This document shows, in pieces, positions 1 to 13,700 of a stretch of 64,000 nt of DNA. The notes under the pieces are model-generated. The model was not told the DNA's origin and did no database searches. It worked only from the letters and a program-made list of their open reading frames with translations. The number at the start of each line of letters is the position of its first letter. The first letter of the stretch is position 1. The position numbers and the translations under genes are program-made. The stretch is from Saururus chinensis. Its lineage: Eukaryota > Streptophyta > Magnoliopsida > Piperales > Saururaceae. The stretch spans positions 46,795,178 to 46,859,177 of the forward strand of contig CP141143.1 in the NCBI GenBank assembly GCA_035235625.1, read 5' to 3'.

Positions 1-1256
1 TCAAACGAGAGATGGAGTGAGCAAAAACGTTGTATGGGGAGACTAAGAGGGAGCACGTGCACTCGAGAGAGATAGCATATGCACTCGAAAGAGATAGCAC
101 GCGCGATTGAGAGAGCACGCGCGATTGAGAGAGAGCACATGCATTATGGAGATAGACCATGCACGATTGGGAGAGAACATTCGCGCTTGAGAAAGATAGC
201 TGTGCACTCGAGCGAGAGAGCACACATGCTTAAACAAGAGATGGAGTGAGCGAATGTGCTGTTGGGTGAGGCAGAGGGAGAACACATGCTCGAGAGAGAA
301 TGCACATGCGCTTGAGAGAGAGCACTTGCGCTTAAGAGAATGCACGTGGACTCGAGAGAGAGCACGCACGATTGAGAGAGAGCATGTGCATTACGGAGAG
401 AGGTTATGCACGATCGAGAGAGAGCATGACCGCTCCATAAAGATAGCATGCTTACTTGAGAAAGAGAGCACGTGCACTCGAGCGAGGGATAGGGAGAGAT
501 TGAGAGCACGCCCGTTGCAGCAGGGAGAGAGAGCACGCCCGCTTGAGAGAGAGAGCACACCCGCTTGTAGTGGTCGAAAGAGAGCACACATGTTCAAGAG
601 TGAACAGGCACTTGACAGAGGGGGTAGGCATGCTCGAGATAGACCAAGCCGTGCACTAGAGAGAGAGAGCATGCGTTCTGTAGCGGGGAGAGAGCATGTG
701 CACTAGAGAGGGAGCATGCACATTCCGGAGAGACCATGCACGAGCACGAAAGAACATGCGTGCTCGAGAAAGATAGCATGTGCACTTGAGCGAGAGCATG
801 CGTGCTCGAACAAGGGAGGGAGTTAGAGCACATGTGCTGTAGGGGGATAAAGAGAGGGAGCACGTGCGCTTGAGAGCACGCTCACTTGAGAGGGAAAGCA
901 TGCGCGCTCGATAGAGCACTCATGCTCGAGAAATCACGCGCACTCAAGAGATAGCACGCATGATCAAGAGAGAGAGAGAACATGCACATTACGAAGAGAG
1001 ACTATGAATGATCAAGAGAGAGCATGCATGCTTGAGAAAGATAGCATGCACACTCGATAGAGCACTCATGCTCGAGAAATCACGCGCACTCAAGAGATAT
1101 CAAGTGTAATAGAGAGAGAGCATGCACATTACGAAGAGGGACTATGAATGATCAAGAGAGAGCATGCGCGCTTGAGAAAGATAGCATGCGCACTTGAGAA
1201 AGAGCACACGCACTTGAGCGAGGGATATGGAGAGAGTAAGAGCACGTGTAGTATAG

Positions 1257-1332
<76 letters not shown>

Positions 1333-1440
1333 GAGCACATGCACTGTAGCGGGAAGAGAGAGCACATGCCCTTGAGAGAGAGTACGTGCATTCCAGAAAG
1401 AGAGCATGCGCGCTATAGGGGGAGAGAGAGGGAGCATCCT
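1..1440. repeat. Purine-rich degenerate tandem repeat (GAGAGAGCAYGYGC-like)
   Basis: The plus strand is built of short, imperfect words such as GAGAGAGCAC, CTTGAGAAAGATAGCATG and GCACTCGAGAGAGA, with runs of GA alternating with CATGCGCGC-type words. A longer period is visible locally: a block containing GATAGAGCACTCATGCTCGA near 907 recurs near 1053, and a CATTACGAAGAG block near 985 recurs near 1125, so about 140-146 bp apart. The open frames over it are Ser/Leu-rich or Arg/Glu-rich low-complexity translations of the repeat and are not genes. The repeat starts before the window and stops abruptly at about 1440. Confidence 0.9.
1259..1329. repeat. (GA)n microsatellite
   Basis: An uninterrupted dinucleotide tract of about 35 GA units lies inside the larger purine-rich repeat. 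It is followed by GTGAGAGCACATG, which returns to the degenerate repeat. Confidence 0.97.
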
Positions 1441-1796
1441 TATCTACAAGAATCGCCCCTTAGAGGCCTAGCCAAAGCAACTCCTAAATTGTAGGTGGTG
1501 CCCCCTAATTTTTAGGGGTTGCTCAAAATCCACTTCCTAGTCTAGTCCTCAAGCTCTAGGACTCTCTCTTTTTCTCAAATTCTAATGCTAGAGGGCTGAA
1601 CCCTCCCTATCAAAGATTTGGTTCCTCCAAACCCGGTCAAACCCCTAATTCCCAAGTGGCCCGCCCCCTTCACACAAAGATTGGACTATTAACCCTAAAT
1701 AGTTAACACATCATGGTAAACATACTATTTCAAAACAATTCATGGAAATGAAACAAACACAGACAAAAAAAATATATCTTGAATTTGGGATGTTAA
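1441..1796. other. Unassigned spacer between purine repeat and satellite
   Basis: About 355 bp of moderately C/T-rich, then AT-rich sequence with several CTCTAGG/CCTAG words. I see no coding potential, no terminal repeats and no similarity to the satellite until about 1797, where the unit word GGGAGG followed by TTTAACCTTTAAAC begins. Confidence 0.6.
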
Positions 1797-4700
1797 AGAA
1801 TGGGAGGCCCATTTAACCTTTAAACAATATAACAATTTTTTCACGTTCTTAACGAACTTCAATTTTAATTATTTTAAAAGATATAACTTGACCAAAAGTG
1901 GTCCAATTGGTTCATCGTTTAGTGCGTTTGATTCATTCTTACTATCTTAGCAAATGTGTACGTATTTATTAAAAATAATTAAATAGACATGTGTGATGAG
2001 CTTTGGTACTTTGTTATGAATCTAGTTAAGTGAATAAAATTATATACGTTAATAAAAAAATGGTCAAATTGTGGTATCACTTTGTAAATTTGATTCGTTA
2101 TTACAAACGTGACAAATAAATAAGAAATCTCTTAACCTTTGAATGATATAACAATTTGTGCACATTCTTAACGAACTTTGGTTTTAATAATTTAAAATGA
2201 TATAACTTGACTACAAGTTGTCTATTTTGTTCTTCAGTTTGTGCATTTGATTCATTCTTATGAACTTAGTAAATGAGTACTTATTTATTTAGAATAATTA
2301 AATACACATTCTTGATAAGCTTTGGTAGTTTGTTACAAATCTATAGTTAAGAAAATTAAATCACATTGGTTATAGAAGAAATGTCAAATTATGCTATCAC
2401 TTTGTCCCTTTGATTTGTCATTATGAACATAACAAATGAATGAGAGGTCTATTTAAACTTCAAACAATATAATGATTTAGGCACATTATTAACAAACTCT
2501 GGTTTTCATCGATTAAACAGATATAACTTGAGCACAAGTGCTCCAATTGGTTCATCGTTTGGTGCATTTGATTCATTCTTATTAATTTAGGAAATGACTA
2601 CGTATTTATTTAAAATAATTAAATACACATTCATGATGAGCATTGGTGTTTTGTTCTAAATCATTGTTAAGTAAATAAAATCATATTAATTAAGGAAAAA
2701 TGGTCAAATTGTGATATAACTTTGTCCATTTGATTCGTTATTACGCACGTAATAAATAAATGGGAGGTCTCCTTAAAATTTAAATAATATAACGATTTTC
2801 CACATTCTTAATGAACTTCGATTTTAATCATTTAAAAAGATATAATGACCAAAATTAGTCCAATTGGTTGGTTATTTAGTGCCTTTAATTCATTCTTACT
2901 ATCTTAGCAAATGAGTACATATTTATTTAAAATAATTAAATAGACTTTCATGACGAGCTTTGTTACTTTGTTTTGACTCTATATAAGCGATTAAAATTAT
3001 ATTAGTTAATAAAAATAGTTAAATTGTGGTATCAGTTTGTCCATTTGATCCGTTATTATGAACATGACAAATGAATAAGAAATCTCTTTAAACTTTAAAC
3101 AATATAATGAATTGTGTACATTCTTAACAAACTTTGGTTTTAATCATTTAAAAGGATAACTTGACAAAATGTCGTTTGTATTGTTCATCAGTTAGTGATT
3201 CATTCTTATTAACTTAATAAATGAGTACCTATTTATTTAAAATAATTAAATACACATTCTTGACGAGCTTTGGTAGTTTGTTAAAAATCTTTGGTTAAGA
3301 GAATTAAATCACATAGGTTATGGAAAAAATGTCAAATTATGTTATCACATTGTCCATTTAATTTTTCATTACAAATGTAACAATTGAAGGGGAGGTCTAT
3401 TTAAACTTTAAATGATAATAATGATTTAGGCACATTCGTAACAATCTTTAGTTTTCATCGATTAAAATGATATAACTTGACTAAAAGTGGTCCGATTGGT
3501 TCGTAATTTTGTGTGTTTGATTCATTCTTACTAACTTAGGAAATGACTATGATTTTATTTAAAATAATTAAAAACACATTCATGACGAGCATTGGTGCTT
3601 TATCCTAAATCTCATTCAGCAGATAAATCATATATATTAAGGAAACAAGGTGAAATTGTGGTATCGATTTGTCCATTTAATTCATTATTATCCACTTAAC
3701 AAATGAATGGGAGGTCTCTTTAATATTTAAATGATATAATAATTTTTTAACATTCTTCACAATCTTTGGTTTTAATCGTTGAAAAAGATATAACTTGACC
3801 AAAATTAGTCCAATTGGTTTGTTGTTTAGTGCGTATTATTCATTCTTACTATCTTAGTAAATGAGTACGTATTTATTTAAAACAAATAAATGAACATACA
3901 TGACGAGTTTTGGTACTTTGTTTTGACTCTAGTTGAGCGAAGAAAATCATTTATGTTAATAAAAATAGTCAAATTGTGGTATCACTTTGTCTATTTGATT
4001 CGTTATTATGAACGTGACAAATGAATAAGAAGTCTCTTTAACCTTTAAATGATATAATGATTTATGCACATTCTTAACAAACTTTGGTTTTTATCATTTA
4101 GAAGGATATAACTTGACTAAAAATGGTTTGTTTTGTTCATTTGGTTCATTTGATTCATTCTTAAAAACTTAATATATTTATTTAAAATACATAAATCCAC
4201 ATTCATGATGAGATTCAGTACTTTGTTCTAAATCTAATAAAGCGAATAAAATCAAATAATTAAGGAAGAATGGTCCAATTGTGGTATCGCATTGTCCATT
4301 TAATTAGTTATTATGAACATGACAAATTAATGAGAGGTCTCTTTAACGATTAAATGATATAATGATTTGTGTACTTTTTTAGCGAAATTTAGTTTTAGTC
4401 ATTTAATATAATATAACTTGACCAAAAGTGGTATGATTGGTTCGTCGTTTAGTGAGTTTGATTCATTCTTACAAACTTTGAAAATGACTATGTATTTATT
4501 TAAAAAATTAAATAAATATTTGTAACATACTTTGATACATTTTTATAAATCTAGTTAAGCGAATGAAATTATATAAGTTAAGGAAGAATGGTCAAATTGC
4601 GGCATCACTTTGTCCATTTGGTTCATTATTATGAACGTAACAAATGAATAGGATTCTTTTTTATGAACTTAACAAATGTGTCCATATTTATTTACGTAAC

Positions 4701-7700
4701 AAATGAGTCCATATTTAGGAAGAATGGTCAAATGAATACATAATGAACTTCGAATTTAATGGATTGAAAAAATATAACTTAATCAAAGTGGTCCAACTGG
4801 TTGTTTGTTTAGTGTGTTTCATTCATTCTCATGAATTAACAAATGAGTCTATATTTATTTAAAATAATTAAATAGACATTCGTGACGAGCTTGGTACTTT
4901 GTTCTAAATTTAGGTAAATGAAGGAAATCATATAAGTTAAGGAAGAACGGTCAAATTGGGATATCAATTTGTTCATTACAAATGTAACAAATAAATGTGA
5001 GGGCTTTTTAAACTTTAAAAAGATGTAACGATTTGTGCACATAATTAACAAACTTTGGTTTTAATTGATCCAAAAGATATAACTTGACAAAAGTGGTTCA
5101 ACAGGTACATCATTTATTACATTTGATTGATTCTTACTAACATAAGAAATGTGTACGTATTTATTTAAAATAATTAAATACACATTTGTGACAAGGTTTG
5201 GTAATTTGTTGCAATTCTAGTTATGAGAAATCATATAAGTTAAGGAAGAATTGACAAATTGTGGTGTCACTTCATCCATTTGATTGGTTATTACGAACGT
5301 AACAAATGAATTAGAAATCTCTTCAACCTTTAAATTATATAATGATTTGTACACTTACTTATTGAACTCCAATTTTAATTGTTTAAATGGATATAACTCG
5401 ACCAAAAGTGGTCAGATTGGATTGTCATTTAGTGCATTTGATTAATTCTTACGAACTTTGCAAATGAGTACATATTTAATCAAATCAATTAACTACACAT
5501 TCGTGATGAGGTTAGGTGCTTTGTTCGAAATCTAGTGAAGCAAATGAAATCATATATGTTCAGGAAGAAGGATCAAATTGTGGTATCACTTTGTTCATTT
5601 AATTCATTATTATGAATGTAGTAAATAAATGAGAGGTCTCTTTAACCTTCAAATGATATAATGATTTGTGCACTTTGTTAACGAACTTCGGTTTTAATCG
5701 ATTAAAAGGATATAACTTGACCAAAAGTGGTCTAATTGGTTCATCATTTACAATGTTTCATTCATTCTTACGAGCATAGAAAATGTGTATATATTTATTT
5801 AAAATAATAAAATACACATTTGTGATGATCTTTTGTTCTTTGATCGAAATCTCGTTAAGTGAATGAAATTATATTAGTTAAGGAAGACTGGTAAAATTGT
5901 GCTATCACTCTATCCATTTAATTCATCGTTATGAATGTAACAAATGAATATGAGGTCTCTTTAAACTTTTAACGATATAACGATTTGAGCACATTCTTAA
6001 TGAAATTTAGTTTTAATCAATTAAAAGGATATAACTTGTCAAAAACTTTTTCGATTTGTTCATTGTTTAGTGCATTTATTTCATTTTTATGAACATAGAA
6101 AATGAGTATGTATTTATTTAAAATAGTTAAATATACATTTGTAACAAGCTTTGGTGCTTTCTTTTAAATCTAGTTTTGAGAATAAAATCTTATAAGTTAA
6201 AGAATAATGGTCAAATTTTGGTATTACTTTGCCCATTTAATTCGTTATGATGAACGTAACAAATGAATGAGAGGTCTTTTTAACTTTTAAATGATATAGG
6301 GATTTGTACACTTTCTCAACGAACTTAAGTTTTAATGGTTTTAAAGGATATCACTTGACCAAAAGTGGTCCAATTGGTTCGTCGTTTAGTGCAATTGATT
6401 CATTATTATAAAAATAACAAATATTTATGTATTTAATTAAAATAAATAAATACACATTAGCAATAAGCTTTCGTGCTTTATTTTAAATCTTGTTAATCGA
6501 ATAAAATCATATATGTTAAGGAAGAATGGTCATATTATGGTATCACTTTGTCTATTTGATTCGTTATTATGAACATAATAAATGAATAGGAGGTCTCTTT
6601 AACCTTTAAACGATATAACGATTTATGCTCTTTCTTAATGAACTTCTAATTTAATTAATCAAAAGGATATAACTTGACCAAAAGTGGTCTAATTCGTTTG
6701 TAGTTTAGTACATTTGATTGATTCTTACAAACTTAGCAAATGTGTTTGTATTTATTTAAAATAATTAAATACATATTTGTGAGGAGCTTTGGTGTTTTGA
6801 TCTAAATCAAGTTAAGTGAATAAAATTATATTAGTTAAGGAAGAATGGTAAATTTGTGCTATCACTTTATCCATTTGATTCATCATTACAATTATAGATG
6901 ATGAAATTCAGTTTTAATCGTTTAAAAGGATATTACTTGTTAAAAAATTGTTCGATTAGTTTGTCATTTAGTGTTTTTGATTCATTCTTACAAACTTAGA
7001 AAATAAGTACGTAATTATTTAAAATAATTAAATACACATTCGTGATGAGCTTTGGTGTTTTGATCAAAATCTAGTTAAGCGAATGAAATCATATAAGTTA
7101 AAAAAGAACGATCAAATTGTGGTATCACTTTGTCAATTTGATTCGTTACTACAAAAATAAACAAATAAATAGGAGATCTCTTTAAACTTAAAACTGTATA
7201 ATGATATGTACACATTCCTAGCCTACTTTGGTATTCATTGATTAAAAGGCTATAACTTGACCAAACGTGGTCCGATTGGTTTACCCTTTACTGCATTGAT
7301 TAATTCTTAGGAACTTAGCAAATGAGTACATATTCACTTAAACAACTAGATACACATTCGTAACGAGTTTTGATACTTTGTTCTATATCTTTTTAAGCGA
7401 ATAAAATTGTATAAGTTAAGGAAGAATGGTCAAATTGTGGTATCATTTTGTCTATTTAATTCGTTATTGTGAAAGTAACAAATATATTTGAGGACTCTTT
7501 AACCTTAAAATGACATAACAATTTGTACACTTTCTTAATGAACTTCAGTTTTAATAGTTTAAAAGGATATAACTCGACCAAAAGTGGTCTAATTGGTTTG
7601 TCATTGAGTGCAATTGATTCATTCTTATGAACTTAGCAAATGATTATGTTTTTAATTAAAATATATAAATACACATTAACAATGAGCTTTTGGTGCTTTG

Positions 7701-10700
7701 TTCTAAATCTAAATAAGTTAATGAAATCATATATGTAAAGGAAGAACGGTCAAATTATGGTATCACTTTGTCCATTTGGTTTGTTATTATTAATATAACA
7801 AATGAATAGGAGGCCTTTCTAACCTTTACAATATAACGATTTATTTTTTTTCTTAACAAGCTTTGGTTTTAATCAATTAAAAGAATATAACTTGACCAAA
7901 AGTGGTATGATTGGACCATCATTTGTGCATTTGATTCCTTCTTACAAACTTAGAAATGTGTATGTATTTATTTAAAATAAATAAATACACATTCATGAGG
8001 AGCTTTGGTGCTTTGATCTAAGTCTAGTTAAGCAAATGAAATCATATCAGTTAAGGAAGAACGGTTAAATCGTGCTATCATGGTCAAATTAATTTGTCAT
8101 TATGAATGTAAGAAATGAATATCAAGTCTCTTTTAACATTAAATGATATGACAATTTGAGCACATTTTAATAAACTTTAGTTTTAATTGATTAAAAGGAT
8201 ATGTCTTGTCAAAAAGTTGTTCAATTGGTTCGTTGTATAGTATGCTTGATTCATTCTTATGAACTTCGCAAATGATCATGTATTTATTTAAAAAAATTAA
8301 ACAAACATTCACTATGAGCTTTGGTGCTTTGTTTTAAATCTAGTTATCTGAATGAAATCATATAAGTTAAGAAAGAACAGTCAAATTGTGGTATCACTTT
8401 CTCCATTTGATTCGTTATTATGAACATAAACAAATAAATGGGAGGTCTCTCTAAACTTTAAACTATATTATGATTTGTGCACATTTAAATGAACTTCAAT
8501 ATTGATCAATTGAAAGGATATAGATTGACTAAAAGTGGTCCAATTGGTTTGTCATTTAGTGTGTTTGATTCATTCTTATGAACTTAGCAAAATAAGCACA
8601 TATTCTCTTAAACAATTAGATACACTTTGGTGATGAGCTTTGGTGCTTTGTTCTAAATCTATTTAAGTAAATAAAATTACATAAGTTAAGGAAGAATGGT
8701 CAAATTGTGGTATCACTTTGTCCATTTAATTCATTATTATGAAAGTAACAAGTAAATTTAAGGTCACTTTAACCTTTAAATGTTATAACAATTTTTGCAC
8801 ATTCTTAACGAACTTCAGTTTTAATCATTTAAAGGGATATAACTTGACGAAAAAAAATTGATTGATTGGTTCATCATTTAGTGCATTTGATTCATTTTTA
8901 CAAATTTAGTAAATGGGTGTTTTTATTTAATGTAATTAAATACATATTCATATAAAGCTTTGGTGCTTTGTTCTAAATCTAGTTGAGCGAATGAAATTAT
9001 ATAACTTAAGGAAGAATGGTCGAATCATTTTATCACTTTGTCCATTTGATTATTCATTACAAACGTAATAAATAAATATAAGGTTTCTTTAAACATTAAA
9101 CGATTTAATGATTTGAGGACATTCTTAGCAAACTTCAGTTTTAATTGATTAAAGGGATATAACTTGTCCAAAAGTGGTTTGATTGGTACTTTGTGTACTT
9201 TATTCAATTTGTTCTTACGAACTTAACAAATGGGAATGTATTTATTTAAAACAATTAAATACACATTCGTGGTGAGCATTTGTGCTTTGCTCTAAATCTA
9301 GTTCAGCGAATGAAATTTTATAAGAAAAGGAATAACGGTCAAATTGTGGTATCACTTTGTCCATTTTATTCATTATTACGAATGTAACAAATGAATGGGA
9401 GGACGCTTTAGCCTTTAAACGATATAAGGATTTGTACACTTTCTTAATGAACTTCGGTTTTAATTATTTAAAAGGATATAACTCGATCAAATGCAGTCTG
9501 ATTGGTTTCTCATTTAGTGCATTTGATTCATTTGCACAAACTTAGTAAATTAGTACGTATTTAATTAAAAATAATAAAATTCACATTAGAGACGAGCTTT
9601 GGTGCTTTGTTCTAAATCTAATTATGCGAATAAAAACATATAAGTTAAGGAAGAACAGTCAAATTATGGTATTGCTTTGTCTATTTGATTTGTTATTATG
9701 AATGTAACAAATGAATAAGAGGTCTCTTTAAACTTTAAATGATATAATGATTTGTGTTATTTCTTAACAAACTTTGGTATTTATCGATGTAATAGATATA
9801 ACTTGACCAAAAGTGGTCTAATTGGTTCGTCATTTAGTGCGTTTGATTTATTTTTATGAACTTAGCTAGTGAGTACATATTTACTTAAAATAATTAGACA
9901 CACATTCGGGACAAACTTTGGTGCTTTTTTCTAAATCTAGTTAAGCGAATCAATTTATATAGGTGAAGGAAGAATGGTCAAATCGTGCTACACATTCGTG
10001 ATTAGCTTCAATACTATGTTATAAATTAAGTAAAGTGAATTAAATCGTCTAAGTTTAGGAAGAATAGACAAATTGTGCTATCACTTTGTTTATTTGATTT
10101 GTCATTACTAACATAACAAATGAATATGAAGTCTCTTTCAACTTTAAACAATATAACAATCTGAGCACATTCTTAACTAACTTCGAATTTAATCAATCAA
10201 GAGGATATTACTTGACTAAAAGTGAACTGATTGCTTCGTTGTTTAGTGCATTTGATTCATACTTATGAACTTAGCAAATGAGTACATATTAATTTAAATC
10301 AATTAAATACATATTAGTGACAAGCTTTGGCGCATTGTTCTAAATCTAGTTAAGAAAGAATGGTAAAATTGTAATATGACTTTGCCCATTTGATTTGCCA
10401 TTATGAATGTAACAAATGAAATGGAGGTCTGTTTAAACTTTAGATGATATAACAATTTAAGCACATTCTTAATAAACTTCAGTTTTGATTGATTAAAAAG
10501 ATATAACATGAAACAAAGTGCTCCGATTAGATTGTCGTTTAGTACGTTTGATTCATTTTTTTGAACTTAGAAAATGAATATGTATTTATTTATAATAAAT
10601 AAATATATATGCGTAACAAGCTTTTGTGTTTTGTTCTAAATCTAATTAAGCGAATGAAATCACATATGTTAAGGAAGAATGTTCAAATTGTGGAATCACT

Positions 10701-13700
10701 TTGTCCATTTGATTTGTCAATATGAATGTAACAATAAATAGGAGGTCTCCTAAAAATTTTAATGATATAATTGTGCATTATTTAGTGCATTTGATTTATT
10801 CTTATGAACTTTGTAAATAAATACGTATTTATTTAAAACAATTAAAATACACATTCATGACCAGCTTTGGTACTTTGTTCTAAATCTAGTTAAGCGAATG
10901 AAATCATATAAATTAAGGAAGAATGGTCAAATTGCGCTATCACTTTGTCTATTTGATTTGTCATTATGAACGTCACAAATGAATAGGACATCTCTCTAAT
11001 CAATATAATGATTTGAGAACATTCATAATGAACTTTAGTTTTAATTGATTCAAAGGATATAACATGACCAAAAGTGGTTTGATTGGTTTGTCATTTAGTG
11101 TGTTTGATTCTTTCTTACGAATTTGGAAAATAGGTATGTATTAATTTAAAATAATTAAATAGACAATCGTGATAGACTTCGGTGCTTTGTTCCAAATCTA
11201 GTTAAGCGAATGAAATTTTATAAGTTAAGGAAGAACAGTTAAATTGTTGTATCGCTTTGTCCATTTCATTTGTCAATAAGATCGAAACAAATAACTAGGA
11301 GGACTCTATAAAATGTAAACGGTATAACGATTTGAGCAAATTCTTGATGAACTTTTGTTTTAATTGATTAAAAGGATATGACATACCCAAAAGTGGTGCG
11401 ATTGGATCGCTGTTTAGTGTATTTGATTCATTTTTACGAACTTAGAAAATAAGTACATATTTATTTATAAAAATTAAATATACATTCATGATGAGCTTTG
11501 CTACTTTGTTATAAATCTAGTTAAGCAAATTATATCTTAAAAGTTGAGGAAGAATGGTGAAATTGTGCTATAATTTTGTCCATTTGATTTATCATTACAA
11601 ACGTAGCAAATAAATAGTTGGTCTCTTTAAGCGATAAACAATATAATGATTTTAGCCCATGGTTAAAGAACTTTGGTATTAATCGATTAAAAGGATATAA
11701 CTTGACCAAAATTGGGTTGATTGGTTTGTCATTTAGTGCATTTGATTCATTCTTATGAACTTAGCAAAGTAATATGTATGTATTTTAAATTAATTAAATA
11801 TGCATTCTTGACGAGTTTTGGTACGTTGTACTCAATCTAGTTTAGGTGAATGAAATAATTTAAGGAAGAACTACCAAATTGGGCTATCACTTTGTCCACT
11901 TTATTTCGCCATTACAAACATAACAAATGAATAGGAAGACTTTTTAAACTTTAAAGGAGATAACGATTTGTGCACATTATTAATGAGCTTCCGTATTAAT
12001 CGATTAAAAGGATATAACTTGATAAAAATCGGTCCATATGGTTTGTTGTTTAGTATGTTTGATTCATTCTTACGAATAGAAAAAATGAGTATGTGTTCAT
12101 TTATAATAATTAAATACACATTTGTGATGAGCTTTGGTGCATTGTTCTAAATCATTTTAAGAGAATGAAATCATATAAGTTAAGGAAGAACAGTAAATTG
12201 TGATATCACTTTGTCCATTTGATTCATTATTATGATCGTAATAAATGAATGGGTGGTCTTTCAATCCTTTAAATGATATAGTGATTTGTGCACTTTCTTA
12301 ACGAACTATGATTTTAATCGATTAAAATGCTATAAGTTGACAAAAAGTTATCCGATTGGTTTGTTGTTTAGTACTTATTATTCATTCTTATGAACTTAGA
12401 TAATCAGTAGATATTTAATTTAAATAATTAAATACACATTAATGACGAGCTTTACTATTTTGCTATAAATCTAGTTAAGCGAATTAAATCATATTAGGTA
12501 ATGAAGAACGGTCAAATTGTACTATCATGGCCTCCCTTTCATTTGTCATTACGAACATAACAAATGAAAGGGAGGTCTATTTAAACTTTAAATGACACAA
12601 CGCACTTAGCACATTCTTAATGAACTTCGATTTTAATATATTAAAAGTATATAACTTTACCAAAAGTGGTCCGAATTGTGCGTCATTTAGTGCGTTCAAT
12701 TCATTCTTACAAACTTCGCAAATGAGTATGTGTTTATTTAAAATAATTAAATACACATTCGTGATGAGCTTTGACACTTTGTTCTAAATCTTGTTAAGTG
12801 AATAAAATCATATAAGTTAAGGAAGAACGGTCAAATTGTGATATCACTTTGTCCTTTTGATTTGTCAATATTAATGTAACAAATGATCTTTTTAAACTTC
12901 AAACGATATAATGATATGAGCACATTCTTAATAAACTTTGGCTTCATTCAATTAAAAAGATATAACTTGACCAAAAGTGGTCTGATTGGTTCGTCATTTA
13001 GTATGTTTAATTCATTCTTACAAATTTAAAAAATGGGTACGTATTTATTTAAAATAATTAAATACATATTCGTGATGAGCTTTGGTGTTTTTTTCTAAAT
13101 CTAGTTAAGCAAATGAAATCATAAAGCTAAGGAAGAATAGTTAAATTGTTGTACCACTTTGTCCATTTCTTTTGTCAATATGATCAAAACAAATGACTAG
13201 GAAAACTGTTTAAACTTTAAACGATATAACAATTTGAGCACATTCTTAACAAACTTTAGTTTTAATTATTTAAAAGGATATAATTGAGCACATTTGTATT
13301 TTTTTCTAACTCTAGTTAAGCGAATGAAATCATATATTTTAAGGAAGAAAAGTCAAATATGGTATCACTTTTTCTATTTGATTCATTATTGCAAACGTAA
13401 CAAATAAATGAGAGTTCTCTTCCACCTTTAAACCATATAAAGATTTGTAAATTTTTTTCACGAACTTCATTTTTAATTGGTTAAAAAGATATCATTTGAC
13501 TAAAAGTGGTCCGATTGGTTCATCCTTTATTTCATTTGATTTATTTTTACGAACATAGCAAATAAGTACGTATTTATTTTAAATAATTAAATGCACATTA
13601 GCGATGATCTTTGGTACTTTGCTTTATATCTAGTTAAGTGAATGAAAACATATAATTTAAGGAAAAACAGTCAAATTGTGGTATCATTATGTCCATTTGA

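Noticed and set aside
43-1437. Several 75-150-codon frames rich in LSLS or RERERE
   Set aside because: Direct translations of the GA-rich repeat; no conserved start, domain or codon structure.
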